From Dysgonomonas sp. UBA7710 (GTDB lineage: Bacteria; Bacteroidota; Bacteroidia; Bacteroidales; Dysgonomonadaceae): a stretch of DNA of 59,599 nucleotides. Numbering within the stretch: the stretch's first letter is position 1; each line of letters starts with the position of its first letter. The stretch spans positions 365,536 to 425,134 of the forward strand of contig NZ_DLFW01000002.1 in the NCBI RefSeq assembly GCF_002482385.1, written 5' to 3'. The notes under the pieces are model-generated. The model saw only the letters and a list, made by a program, of their open reading frames with translations. It made no database searches and was not told where the DNA came from. Positions 42,836-53,265 of this stretch are shown piece by piece. The position numbers were made by a program, and so were the translations under genes.

Positions 42836-45520
42836 ATGAAAATCAAACATCTGTTAGCTTTATTATCGTTCTTTTTTCTGATAATATCCTGCTCAAAAGA
42901 AAAAGTTGTAATTGTTTCTCCACAAGGATCATCGAACAGGATTCTATACGGGGTAGATAAATTAAAATCAACTCTTGAAGCGGAAAACTATGAAGTGATA
43001 GTTGCTGCCTCCGGAGAAAATAATAAAGCGGAAAATCATATAATTTATGTAGAAGAAAGCACAGTCGATACATTAACTAAAGAAGGCTATTCTATAAGCA
43101 CGGAAGGTAAATCCATTCGCATTACAGGCAATGATGCATCCGGTGCGATGTATGGTTGTATGGAACTTATAAGCCGGATAAAAGATGTCCGGAAAATTCC
43201 TTCGGATATCAATCTGACAGACCAGCCTGAAATGGTATTGCGTGGTGCCTGCATCGGTGTGCAGAAACCATATTATCTGCCGGGCAGGACTGTTTATGAA
43301 TATCCCTATACAGAAGAGACTTTCCCTTGGTTCTATGATAAAGCCTTGTGGGTAGAATACCTGGATATGCTTGCCGCCAATAAGATGAATTCGCTCTATC
43401 TCTGGAACGGACATCCGTTTGCCTCATTGGTAAAGTTGAAAGATTATCCTTATGCGGTAGAGGTAGATGATGAGACATTCAAAAAGAATGAAGAGATGTT
43501 CTCTTTTCTGACGGAAGAAGCCGACAAAAGGGGGATATGGGTTATTCAGATGTTTTACAACATTCTGGTATCGAAACCTTTTGCTGAACATCACGGAATA
43601 AAAACACAGGACAGAAGCCGCCCTATTACCCCACTTATTTCGGATTATACAAGAAAATCGGTGGCTGCATTCATTGAAAAATATCCGAATGTAGGATTAC
43701 TGGTTTGTCTCGGAGAAGCCATGGATACCTATGAAGATGATGTGGAGTGGTTTACAAAAACGATTATACCCGGAGTGAAGGATGGGTTGAAAGCACTGAA
43801 TATTACAAAAGAACCTCCGTTGGTGCTGAGAGCACATGATACGGATTGTAAAATGGTAATGGATGCTGCTCTGCCTTTATACAAGAACCTCTATACAATG
43901 CATAAATACAATGGAGAATCTCTTACAACTTATGAACCCGGAGGTCCTTGGTCGAAGATCCATACCGATTTGAGCAGTCTGGGGTCGGTTCATATATCCA
44001 ATGTACATATTTTAGCTAATCTGGAGCCATTCCGCTATGGTTCGCCGGACTTTATCCAGAAAACAGTTCATGCTATGCATAATATTCATGGTGCAAATGC
44101 TCTGCATCTGTATCCGCAGGCATCGTACTGGGACTGGCCTTATACGGCAGATAAAACGGAGCCGCGTTTGCGTGAAATGGATCGTGACTGGATTTGGTAC
44201 AAAGCGTGGGCTCGTTATGCATGGAATGTAAACCGTGACAGAAATGATGAAATAAAATACTGGACTAAGCAACTTGGCGATATGTACGGTTGTGGAGAAG
44301 AAGGGCGAAATATTCTCGAAGCGTATGAGCAAACGGGGGAAATAGCGCCTAAGTTATTACGTAAGTTCGGTATCACGGAAGGCAACCGGCAGACTCTTTT
44401 ACTTGGAATGTTCCTTAGCCAACTCGTAAATCCGGCCAAATGGAAGGTGTATCCCGGATTCCATGAGTCTTGCGGGCCGGAGGGTGAATTGCTTATCGAG
44501 TATATGAATAAAGAGTGGAACAATCAGCCGCATGTAGGAGAAACCCCTCCACAATTGATAGGTGAAGCTGTTGCGCATGGTAACGCTGCTGTGGAAGCGA
44601 TCGACAAAGCTACGCCTAAGGTATCTGCAAATAAAGATGAATTTAACCGTTTGAAAAATGACGTTTACTGTTATCAGGCGTTTGCGAACTTCTTCTCTGA
44701 GAAAGTAAAAGCAGCCATGCTTATTCTCAGATACACCCATTCGGGCGATATTACAGATTTGGATAAAGCGATTCCTCTTGTCGAAAAAAGTCTGGAATAT
44801 TATCAGCAACTAGTTAATTTTACAAAAGATACCTACCTGTATGCAAACAGCATGCAAACAGCCCAGCGCCGGATTCCGACGGGCGGTGATGATGGAAATA
44901 ATAAAACATGGGAAGAGTTGTTGCCTCATTATGAAGCGGAACTGGTAAACCTCAAAAGGAATATAGAATTTTTAAAGAAGCACGGAGCCGATAATAAGCA
45001 AACGATAGAGATTTTAAAGCTGGTGAATATTACAGTTGACGGAAATCCGGTGAGCTATCTGATGAAAAAAGGAGAGAAGGTATTTTCCGATAAAGATTTT
45101 GTTATAGGTGAGTTCTCTGAAGAATTGAAAAGTATGCGTCTATTCCGTTTCAGTCAGGACAAGCAGGCTGAGGAAGGCACTATCATATCTTTTGAATGTA
45201 AGGAAGGCGTTAATCTGTTGGTAGGCTATCTGAATACCGAACGTAAAGAATATGCAAAGGCTCCGACATTGGAAACCGATGCCAGCGCTAATGCTTACGG
45301 GCAGGGAGATGTGCAGATTGCCAACGCAATAGATATTCCGGGACGGGCAACAGTAAATGTCCACACATATACTTTCCCGGCAGGAAAACATAGGTTGAAT
45401 ATGGGTAAAGGCGCATTAATGATATTAGGCTTTACCGGAGCGGAACAAAAAATAAATCCTCGCAATGCCGGTTTGGGCGCGAATGATCCTTCGAGCCGGA
45501 TAGATTGGATATTCTATTAA
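42836..45520 (+). CDS. GH138-like alpha-galacturonidase, lipoprotein
   Basis: An 894-residue lipoprotein (LIISCSKE, cysteine 19). Residues about 22-130 form a GH20/GH67-type N-terminal alpha/beta domain (GAMYGCMELISRI). A TIM barrel covers about 135-480 and helical plus beta domains follow. Glu294 (LVCLGEAMD) and Glu361 (YNGESLTTYEP) fall exactly on the numbers I remember for the catalytic glutamates of GH138 enzymes, which remove alpha-galacturonic acid from RG-II chain A. The next gene is the GH137-GH2 protein, as in BT0997-BT0996. A GH115/GH67 alpha-glucuronidase is the main alternative; residue positions and neighbours favour GH138. It begins a new transcription unit. Confidence 0.85.
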   Translation: MKIKHLLALLSFFFLIISCSKEKVVIVSPQGSSNRILYGVDKLKSTLEAENYEVIVAASGENNKAENHIIYVEESTVDTLTKEGYSISTEGKSIRITGNDASGAMYGCMELISRIKDVRKIPSDINLTDQPEMVLRGACIGVQKPYYLPGRTVYEYPYTEETFPWFYDKALWVEYLDMLAANKMNSLYLWNGHPFASLVKLKDYPYAVEVDDETFKKNEEMFSFLTEEADKRGIWVIQMFYNILVSKPFAEHHGIKTQDRSRPITPLISDYTRKSVAAFIEKYPNVGLLVCLGEAMDTYEDDVEWFTKTIIPGVKDGLKALNITKEPPLVLRAHDTDCKMVMDAALPLYKNLYTMHKYNGESLTTYEPGGPWSKIHTDLSSLGSVHISNVHILANLEPFRYGSPDFIQKTVHAMHNIHGANALHLYPQASYWDWPYTADKTEPRLREMDRDWIWYKAWARYAWNVNRDRNDEIKYWTKQLGDMYGCGEEGRNILEAYEQTGEIAPKLLRKFGITEGNRQTLLLGMFLSQLVNPAKWKVYPGFHESCGPEGELLIEYMNKEWNNQPHVGETPPQLIGEAVAHGNAAVEAIDKATPKVSANKDEFNRLKNDVYCYQAFANFFSEKVKAAMLILRYTHSGDITDLDKAIPLVEKSLEYYQQLVNFTKDTYLYANSMQTAQRRIPTGGDDGNNKTWEELLPHYEAELVNLKRNIEFLKKHGADNKQTIEILKLVNITVDGNPVSYLMKKGEKVFSDKDFVIGEFSEELKSMRLFRFSQDKQAEEGTIISFECKEGVNLLVGYLNTERKEYAKAPTLETDASANAYGQGDVQIANAIDIPGRATVNVHTYTFPAGKHRLNMGKGALMILGFTGAEQKINPRNAGLGANDPSSRIDWIFY

Positions 45521-45545
45521 TGGTGAGGATTGTAAATAGGTGAAT

Positions 45546-48500
45546 ATGAATGTATTTCGAGTAATTATAATATTACTTATTTCTTTTGCAGGTTGTCTTT
45601 CGGCACAGATTACTGTGCCGAAAGATATTATGAAAAAGATATATGAGGAAGTAAAGACTCCGTTTAAATACGGGTTAGTACTTGCTCCGTCGGATAATAA
45701 TCATAAGATAGATTGTCCTACTGTTTTTCGTGAAAACGGGAAATGGTATATGTCTTATCTTGTTTATAACGGTAAATCGGGCACAGATGGCCGGGGTTAT
45801 GAAACATGGCTTGCTAAAAGCGAGGATTTGCTTCATTGGGATACATTGGGACGTATTCTATCTTTTCCGGAAGCCGGAAGCGGACGTTGGGACGAAAACC
45901 AGCGTGCCGGATATGTGGCTTTGATAGACTATGAGTGGGGTGGAAGCTATAAGGCTCAGAAATTCGGCAATAAATACTGGATGTCATATTTCGGCAGCGA
46001 TACCAGAGGTTATGAGCGCGGCATTCTTAAAGAAGGAGTAGCATATACTTCCGGCGATATAACTAAACCACATGAATGGCAAAGTTTCGATACGCCCAGA
46101 TTATCACCACTGGATGAAGATAAGGGCTGGTGGGAGAATATTACACAATATAAATCGTCAGTTATCTGGGATAGGAATAAAACACTGGGTTATCCTTTTG
46201 TCATGTATTACAATGCCGGAGGGGTAAATCCGGATAATAATGTGAAGGCAGAGCGTATCGGCATTGCTTTATCCGACAATATGATCGATTGGAAACGTTA
46301 TGAGGGTAATCCGATTGTAAACCACGAAGAAGGTATCACTGGTGATGGAGTCATCCAGAAAATCGGAGATATATATGTAATGTTCTATTTCAGCGCTTTC
46401 CGCAAAGACAGACCTTATAAAGCGTTTAATACATTCGCATGCTCTTACGATCTGGTGAATTGGACGGATTGGGACGGTGATGACCTGATTATTCCGACGG
46501 AGAAATATGACAATCTGTTTGCTCACAAGTCCTATGTTGTGAAATGGAACGGCGTTGCATATCACTTCTATTGTGCGGTGAACGAAGACGATCAGCGGGG
46601 AATAGCTGTGGCCACGTCCAAAGATATGGGACGAAGCCTTATCCGTTTCCCCAAGCCGGATAAAACGACATTCAGGAAAGAGATTTCCCTCAATGATAAC
46701 TGGCTGACAACGGCAGACGATATAAATAAAGACGCTCATACCGGTTTCCAGAATATAAGCTACAATGATATTAACTGGGAAAAGGTTGATGTCCCTCACA
46801 ATTGGGACAAGTATGAAGGTATTCGCCGTCTGAAACACGGCAACAAGCATGGATTTTCATGGTATCGTAGATTGTTTGGGATTAGTGATGAAGGTGCCGA
46901 TAAACGATACTTCCTTTTCTTTAAGGGTGTCGGCACCTATGCAACTGTTTATGTCAATGGGGAGAAGGTCGGGTATCATTCAGGTGGCCGTACTACTTTT
47001 ACCATTGATATAACAGATGCAGTAAAGTTTGACCAGCCTAATATTTTAGCTGTGCAGGCCGATCATCCGCCAATGATTTCAGATTCTCCATGGATATGTG
47101 GAGGTTGTTCTTCCGAATGGGGATTTTCAGAAGGGTCACAGCCTATGGGAATTTTTCGTCCGGTAACATTGGTTGTAACTAACACGGCTAGGATAGAACC
47201 ATTTGGTGTACACGTCTGGAATAACGAGCCAAAGGTGGTTGATGGTAAAAATGTATTTACAATGAATGTAAATACGGAGTTGAAGAATTACAGTAATAAA
47301 GACCGTGAACTGGAAGTAATACAGAAGCTGGTAAACAAAGATGGCATACAGGTAGAGCGTGTTACGGACAAGATAATATTGAAAGCAAATGAAATAAGAG
47401 TTATCAATCAGAAAAGTAAGGACATTACAGATCCTGTTTTATGGGATACCGAAAATCCTTATCTGTATAAATTGATAACAATAATAAAGGAAAATGGTAA
47501 AGCTATAGATGAGGAGACTACGGCTTATGGCTTCCGTTGGATTTCATGGCCGGTATACCGTACCGATGGCGATCACCGTTTCTTCTTGAATGGGAAGCCT
47601 GTTTTTCTGAATGGTGTTTGTGAATATGAGCATATGTTGGGGCAGAGCCATGCTTTCAGCGAAGAACAGATATGGTCGCGTGTCAGCCAGATGAAAGCAG
47701 CCGGATTCAACGCTTTCCGTGATGCACATCAGCCTCATAATCTTGTTTATCAGCAAATGTGGGATAAATCCGGAATATTATTCTGGACACAATTATCAGC
47801 TCATGTATGGTATGATACTCCGGAATTCAGAGAAACATTCAAGGCTAATCTGAGGGAATGGGTAAAAGAGCGGCGTTCCTGTCCTTCAGTAGTTCTCTGG
47901 GGATTACAGAATGAGAGTATATTGCCGGAAGATTTTGCCCGTGAATGTATGGAGATAATCCGTGAGATGGACCCTACTTCTCCTTCCCAACGTTTGGTTA
48001 CCACCTGTAACGGTGGCACAGGAACTGACTGGAATGTAGTTCAGAATTGGTCTGGAACGTATGGCGGCAACCCATATATCTATAATCGGGAACTAAGCAA
48101 GAAAGACCAGTTGCTTAACGGGGAGTACGGTGCATGGAGAAGTATCGATCTGCATACAGAAGGTAATTATGACCAGAAAGGAGCTATCAGCGAAGATCGT
48201 ATGTCTTTACTTATGGAGATGAAAATAAGATTGGCCGAGCAGGCCAGAGATAGTGTTTGCGGACAATTCCAATGGATATACAGTTCCCATGATAATCCGG
48301 GACGTGTGCAAAACGAAGAAGGTTTCCGCGATATAGACCGTATCGGGCCATTCAATTATAAAGGGTTGGTTACTCCCTGGGAAGAACCTTTGGATGTGTA
48401 TTATATGTATCGCTCCAATTATGTTCCGAAAGAAGAAGCGCCGATGGTTTACCTGGTTTCACATACATGGAATCACCGTTGGTCTGAACCGGGAAAGAAA

Positions 48501-49997
48501 GATGGCATCAGGGTTTTCTCCAATTGCGATGAAGTGGAGCTTTTCAATGATGTAAAATCCCTATCATTGGGCAAACGTACAAGAAATGGTATTGGAACTC
48601 ATTTCCAATGGGATGGAGTGGATATCCGTTACAATGTGCTGTATGCCGTAGGTTATGTAAATGGCAACGCCGTAGCCGAGGACTATATTGTAATGGAAAA
48701 TTTGCCGGAGTCGCCGTCTTTCGGTAAGTTATACAAAGATGTTAAGAATCAGACTTTACCTGAAAATGATTATACCTATATCTATCGTGTAAATTGCGGA
48801 GGCCCTGATTTTAAAGACGGAAACGGGAATCTGTGGATGGCAGATGTACACAAGAAAAAAGGCAGTTACTGGGGTTCACTCTCATGGACTGACGATTTTG
48901 GAAACCTTCCTTGTTTTCTGGCGTCTCAACGCCGTACTAAAGACCCTGTTGCGGGAACAAAAGACTGGGAGCTATTCCAGACATTCCGTTATGGGCGTGA
49001 TAAATTGAAATACGAATTCCCTCTGCCCGACGGCGAATATTTAGTCGAACTTTATTTCATAGAGCCATGGTGGGGAACAGACCGCAGCATGGATTGCGAA
49101 GGCTACCGCATATTCGATGTCGCAGTAAGTGGTGAAACTGTATTGAAAGACCTTGACATCTGGTGGGAAGCCGGACACGATAAGGTTTTGAAGAAAACAG
49201 TGAAAGGTTATGCTAAAAACGGTATGCTGGAAATCTCTTTCCCTCGATTCTTGGCTGGGCAAGCTGTAATATCTGCTATTGCCATTGCGTCTAAAGATAA
49301 TGCAGTGAAGGCTGCACCTCCATCACCGGGACTGATTACAGATGTGAAAGGCGGTAAACATAGTTCATGGCTCGGTACAGGTAACGGTTTTACAAGTCTT
49401 CCACCTGTTTTATATGGGGCAGAATGGATAAAATCTGATACTAAAGCAAAAAATGTATCATTCAAACTCACAGATGATGCTGATATTTATACCGAAGTAG
49501 ATACGGGTTTTGTAAAAAAGGCATATAAAAAAGATCAGCAGGTAAATATCAGAGGGAACAATTATATTATCGCTGTTCCCCGGATAAATTGGATAGAGGA
49601 ACCGAATCTCCGCCCCGAAATAACTTATGAAGCAGAAATGGCGGAAGTTAGCACCGGATGGTCGGCCGTAAATCACCGCCAAAAAGACGGTGTAATAGCC
49701 GGGGGTAAAGGTAAGCATACTATAACATGGACTATTTCTCCCGGATTAGCCGGAATATATGCTTTACGTTTTAAATATATGAATACCGGTAAAACTCCGG
49801 TTATTGCGAATATCCGGATTCTGGCTTCTGACGACAGGGTGATGCGTGAAGATAAAATACAGTTTCCTTCCGCTCCTGAAAAATGGCGTATGGTTAGCAC
49901 CACTACCGGAGCTTATATCAATGCGGGGCATTACAGGGTGGTTATAAGCGGGGATAATCTGGACGGACTTTGGTTTGATGCTTTAGATATGCAGTAA
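45546..49997 (+). CDS. GH137-GH2 bimodular enzyme with C-terminal malectin- and CBM35-like domains
   Basis: I use the ATG at 45546 (a GTG lies 6 nt upstream); 1483 residues, exported. Residues about 25-380 are a five-bladed GH137-like propeller (DCPTVFRENGKWYMSYLVYNG, WWENITQYKSSVIWD). About 385-1000 are a GH2 with acid/base Glu790 (GLQNES) and nucleophile Glu860 (LLNGEYGAW). About 1075-1260 resemble malectin (YRVNCGGPDFKDGNG, EYLVELYFIEPWW). About 1370-1483 resemble CBM35 (YEAEMAEVSTGW ... LDGLWFDALDM). In BT0996 the two catalytic parts remove beta-L-arabinofuranose and beta-glucuronic acid (from memory). The two binding-type domains would aid capture. It lies 25 nt after GH138 and 1 nt before the next gene. 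Confidence 0.85.
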   Translation: MNVFRVIIILLISFAGCLSAQITVPKDIMKKIYEEVKTPFKYGLVLAPSDNNHKIDCPTVFRENGKWYMSYLVYNGKSGTDGRGYETWLAKSEDLLHWDTLGRILSFPEAGSGRWDENQRAGYVALIDYEWGGSYKAQKFGNKYWMSYFGSDTRGYERGILKEGVAYTSGDITKPHEWQSFDTPRLSPLDEDKGWWENITQYKSSVIWDRNKTLGYPFVMYYNAGGVNPDNNVKAERIGIALSDNMIDWKRYEGNPIVNHEEGITGDGVIQKIGDIYVMFYFSAFRKDRPYKAFNTFACSYDLVNWTDWDGDDLIIPTEKYDNLFAHKSYVVKWNGVAYHFYCAVNEDDQRGIAVATSKDMGRSLIRFPKPDKTTFRKEISLNDNWLTTADDINKDAHTGFQNISYNDINWEKVDVPHNWDKYEGIRRLKHGNKHGFSWYRRLFGISDEGADKRYFLFFKGVGTYATVYVNGEKVGYHSGGRTTFTIDITDAVKFDQPNILAVQADHPPMISDSPWICGGCSSEWGFSEGSQPMGIFRPVTLVVTNTARIEPFGVHVWNNEPKVVDGKNVFTMNVNTELKNYSNKDRELEVIQKLVNKDGIQVERVTDKIILKANEIRVINQKSKDITDPVLWDTENPYLYKLITIIKENGKAIDEETTAYGFRWISWPVYRTDGDHRFFLNGKPVFLNGVCEYEHMLGQSHAFSEEQIWSRVSQMKAAGFNAFRDAHQPHNLVYQQMWDKSGILFWTQLSAHVWYDTPEFRETFKANLREWVKERRSCPSVVLWGLQNESILPEDFARECMEIIREMDPTSPSQRLVTTCNGGTGTDWNVVQNWSGTYGGNPYIYNRELSKKDQLLNGEYGAWRSIDLHTEGNYDQKGAISEDRMSLLMEMKIRLAEQARDSVCGQFQWIYSSHDNPGRVQNEEGFRDIDRIGPFNYKGLVTPWEEPLDVYYMYRSNYVPKEEAPMVYLVSHTWNHRWSEPGKKDGIRVFSNCDEVELFNDVKSLSLGKRTRNGIGTHFQWDGVDIRYNVLYAVGYVNGNAVAEDYIVMENLPESPSFGKLYKDVKNQTLPENDYTYIYRVNCGGPDFKDGNGNLWMADVHKKKGSYWGSLSWTDDFGNLPCFLASQRRTKDPVAGTKDWELFQTFRYGRDKLKYEFPLPDGEYLVELYFIEPWWGTDRSMDCEGYRIFDVAVSGETVLKDLDIWWEAGHDKVLKKTVKGYAKNGMLEISFPRFLAGQAVISAIAIASKDNAVKAAPPSPGLITDVKGGKHSSWLGTGNGFTSLPPVLYGAEWIKSDTKAKNVSFKLTDDADIYTEVDTGFVKKAYKKDQQVNIRGNNYIIAVPRINWIEEPNLRPEITYEAEMAEVSTGWSAVNHRQKDGVIAGGKGKHTITWTISPGLAGIYALRFKYMNTGKTPVIANIRILASDDRVMREDKIQFPSAPEKWRMVSTTTGAYINAGHYRVVISGDNLDGLWFDALDMQ

Positions 49998-49998
49998 G

Positions 49999-52900
49999 AT
50001 GAAAAATATATTGACCTTATTATTTTTAGTTATATCGGCTCAATCCGCTTTTGCCCAATTTGATAAGCCGGACTGGGAAAACCTGTCCGTACTTGAAATA
50101 AACCGGGAACCTGCCCGGGCAACATTCATCCCTTATGCAGATAGTAAGCAGGCGTTGTCTGCAAACAGGGAAAAATCCCCTTGGTTCTTATCTCTTAACG
50201 GAGACTGGCGGTTTTACTGGGTTCCCCGTCCGGAAGAACGGCCGATAGACTTTTACAAGACGGATTTTAACGATAAATCGTGGAAAACTATTCCTGTTCC
50301 TTCCAACTGGGAGATGCAGGGATACGGCACGCCGATATATGTCAGTGCGGGTTACCCTTTCAAAATAGACCCTCCACGGGTAACCGGTGAGCCGAAAGCA
50401 GAATATACATCATTCAGGGAGCGTAATCCGGTAGGTTCGTATCGTCATTCTTTCACTTTGCCTTCCAATTGGAAGGATAGGAGAACATTCATTCATTTTG
50501 CAGGGGTTCAGAGTGCATTTTATATCTGGATAAATGGGGTGAAAGTAGGATATAGTCAGGGAAGCATGGAGCCGGCGGAGTTCGATATTACCGATTATGT
50601 AAAGGCCGGGACGAATCAATTGGCAGTAGAGGTTTATCGCTGGTGTGATGGCAGCTATCTCGAGGATCAGGATATGTGGCGTACCAGTGGCATACATCGC
50701 GAAGTATTCCTTTATTCGACTGCCGATGTAAGAATCTCAGATTTTGCAGTTCGCACAATATTAGATAAAGATTATAAAGATGCGAGTTTGCAGATAAAAC
50801 CGGAAATTAAATCGTACAATGGCGATAAGCTGGAAGGTTGGAATCTTGAAGCGCAACTGTACGATGCTGATAATAGTCCGGTGTTTGGCACACAGCTTCA
50901 GCAAGATGCCCTTCCTGTACTCAATGCCGATAATAAAGCCGCTGTTTTGAATGACAGGACGCCGCAGAGAGGCCCGGCCAAATTTGCATGGATGGAAACG
51001 GCTGTTTCTAATCCTTTGAAATGGACTGCCGAAACACCAAATCTCTATACATTGGTTCTCAGCCTTGTTGATGATAAGCGACAGGTAATAGAGACTGTAT
51101 CTTGTAAAGTTGGCTTCCGTAGTGTTGAAGTTAAAGATGGGCAGGTATTGGTTAATGGCAATCCGGTAAGGCTTCGGGGAGTCAACCGCCATGAGCATGA
51201 TCCGGCAACCGGCCGTTCCATTTCTTACGAAAGGATGGTGCAGGATATTAAGCTGATGAAACAGGCAAATATCAATGCTGTCCGTACTGCACACTATCCC
51301 AACAATCCGCAATGGTATGAACTGTGTGACCGATACGGCTTATATGTAATGGATGAGGCTGACATAGAAGAACACGGCCTGCGTGGAAAACTCGCTGGCG
51401 ACCCTGCCTGGCATGCTGCCTTTATGGATAGGGCTATACGTATGGCGGAGAGAGATAAAAATCATCCGTCGATAATCTGTTGGTCGATGGGTAATGAATC
51501 CGGATACGGTCCTAATTTTGCCGCTATCTCTGCATGGCTGAAAGATTTTGACCCGACACGTTTCATTCATTACGAAGGAGCTCAGGGTAATCCTGACCCT
51601 AAGACCGTGGATGTTATCAGTCGTTTTTATCCGCGTGTACAGAATGAATATCTGAATCCGAATATTGCAGAAGGAGAAGATAAAGAACGGGCGGAAAACG
51701 CACGCTGGGAACGTTTGTTAAGTATAGCAAGGGATACTATCGACAACCGTCCTGTCCTTACCAGCGAATATGCCCATGCGATGGGCAATGCGCTGGGAAA
51801 CTTCAAGGAATACTGGGATGAGATATATTCGAACAGGAGAATGCTTGGCGGCTTCATCTGGGATTGGGTAGATCAGGGACTTTATAAGACTGATGAAAAC
51901 GGGATTCGTTTTATGGCTTATGGGGGAGATTTTGGTGATAAGCCTAATCTGAAAGCATTCTGTTTCAATGGAATTGTGTTTGCAGAAAGAGAGACTACGC
52001 CGAAATATTATGAAGTGAAAAAAGTATATCAACCAATGAAAGTAGAGTTTTCAAAGGGTGATAAAAATATTATATCCGTAACTAACCGGAACCACTTCAT
52101 CAATCTGAACGACTATGAAATACGTTGGAAAATAATTGCTGGTGGAGATACTTTACAGCAAGGAGTTTTTACCGGTATAGATATTCCCGCCGGTATGACC
52201 GGAGATATTTCCGTCCCTTTCAAAAAGATAAGCGTCAAACCGGATACAGACTATTGGTTGAGAATAAGTTTTCATTTGAAAGAAGGCCGGTTATGGGCTG
52301 ATAGAGGTTATGAAATCGGATTCGAACAATTAAATTTAGGTCTCAGGCAAGATAAAACGGAAAATCGTAGTAACGTAACTTTTAAGTCCATTGTAAAAGA
52401 AAACGGTGTGATTGAGATGGATGGAAAAACTTTTTCTATGGTTTTCGATCTGAAAGAGGGAATCCTTTCATCTTTGAAATACGATAATAATGAAATGATC
52501 GTATCTCCTCTTATATTTCAGGGCTATCGTGCACCTGTCGATAATGATAAAGGTTTTGGTAACTGGCTGGCGAAAGATTGGAAGGATCAGGGTCTCGACA
52601 GTTTAAAACGAACACTGAAATTTGCCGGTATAACAGGAGAAAGCGAGCAATTTGTAAAGATTAAAACTATTGCAGAAAACCATGCGAAAGCAGGATGGTT
52701 TGTACATGAAGCTGTATATACGATATGGGGTGACGGAAGGATAGATGTCAGTAATACATTTACGCCATCGGGCACATTGCCCGAATTGCCCCGTCTTGGA
52801 GTGGTAATGTCTTTGAATCAGGATTTGGAAAATATGAAATGGTATGGACACGGGCCATATGAGAATTATTCGGACAGAAAAGAAAGTTGTCCGGTAGGAA

Positions 52901-53247
52901 TCTATACATCTACTGTAACAGAGCAATATGTGCCTTATCCGGTGCCACAGGAAACCGGAAATAAAGAAGATATCAGATGGATTCAGCTTACAGATAAAGA
53001 AGGCAAAGGTATTCGCTTTACCTGTATATCTGAACGTATGTCAGGCTCAGCTTTGCATTTCACAGCCGGGGATTTAGACGGGACTACTCATGCTTACCTT
53101 TTGAAACCTCGTAAGGAAGTTGTTTTATCGCTTGATGCTATTATGCTGGGACTGGGAAACAGTAGTTGCGGGCCGGGTGTACTGAAAAAATATGCAATAG
53201 AAAAAAGACCTTATATGCTGGATTTCATCATTGAACCATTACGATAA
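49999..53247 (+). CDS. GH2 LacZ-type beta-galactosidase
   Basis: An exported 1082-residue protein (QSAFAQ cleavage) with the full five-domain LacZ layout. It begins WENLSVLEINREPARATFIPY, has GGIHREVFL-type text in the jelly roll (SGIHREVFLYS), acid/base Glu500 (MGNESGYG), nucleophile Glu590 (LTSEYAHAMGNALGN) and a C-terminal Bgal_small_N domain (about 800-1080, YGHGPYENYSDRKES). Beta-galactosidase is the expected activity. In RG-II it could remove the beta-D-galactose attached to aceric acid in chain B, as I remember for BT0993. Only 1 nt separates it from the GH137-GH2 stop, implying translational coupling. Confidence 0.9.
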   Translation: MKNILTLLFLVISAQSAFAQFDKPDWENLSVLEINREPARATFIPYADSKQALSANREKSPWFLSLNGDWRFYWVPRPEERPIDFYKTDFNDKSWKTIPVPSNWEMQGYGTPIYVSAGYPFKIDPPRVTGEPKAEYTSFRERNPVGSYRHSFTLPSNWKDRRTFIHFAGVQSAFYIWINGVKVGYSQGSMEPAEFDITDYVKAGTNQLAVEVYRWCDGSYLEDQDMWRTSGIHREVFLYSTADVRISDFAVRTILDKDYKDASLQIKPEIKSYNGDKLEGWNLEAQLYDADNSPVFGTQLQQDALPVLNADNKAAVLNDRTPQRGPAKFAWMETAVSNPLKWTAETPNLYTLVLSLVDDKRQVIETVSCKVGFRSVEVKDGQVLVNGNPVRLRGVNRHEHDPATGRSISYERMVQDIKLMKQANINAVRTAHYPNNPQWYELCDRYGLYVMDEADIEEHGLRGKLAGDPAWHAAFMDRAIRMAERDKNHPSIICWSMGNESGYGPNFAAISAWLKDFDPTRFIHYEGAQGNPDPKTVDVISRFYPRVQNEYLNPNIAEGEDKERAENARWERLLSIARDTIDNRPVLTSEYAHAMGNALGNFKEYWDEIYSNRRMLGGFIWDWVDQGLYKTDENGIRFMAYGGDFGDKPNLKAFCFNGIVFAERETTPKYYEVKKVYQPMKVEFSKGDKNIISVTNRNHFINLNDYEIRWKIIAGGDTLQQGVFTGIDIPAGMTGDISVPFKKISVKPDTDYWLRISFHLKEGRLWADRGYEIGFEQLNLGLRQDKTENRSNVTFKSIVKENGVIEMDGKTFSMVFDLKEGILSSLKYDNNEMIVSPLIFQGYRAPVDNDKGFGNWLAKDWKDQGLDSLKRTLKFAGITGESEQFVKIKTIAENHAKAGWFVHEAVYTIWGDGRIDVSNTFTPSGTLPELPRLGVVMSLNQDLENMKWYGHGPYENYSDRKESCPVGIYTSTVTEQYVPYPVPQETGNKEDIRWIQLTDKEGKGIRFTCISERMSGSALHFTAGDLDGTTHAYLLKPRKEVVLSLDAIMLGLGNSSCGPGVLKKYAIEKRPYMLDFIIEPLR

Positions 53248-53265
53248 AAAACAATCTCTCTAAAT

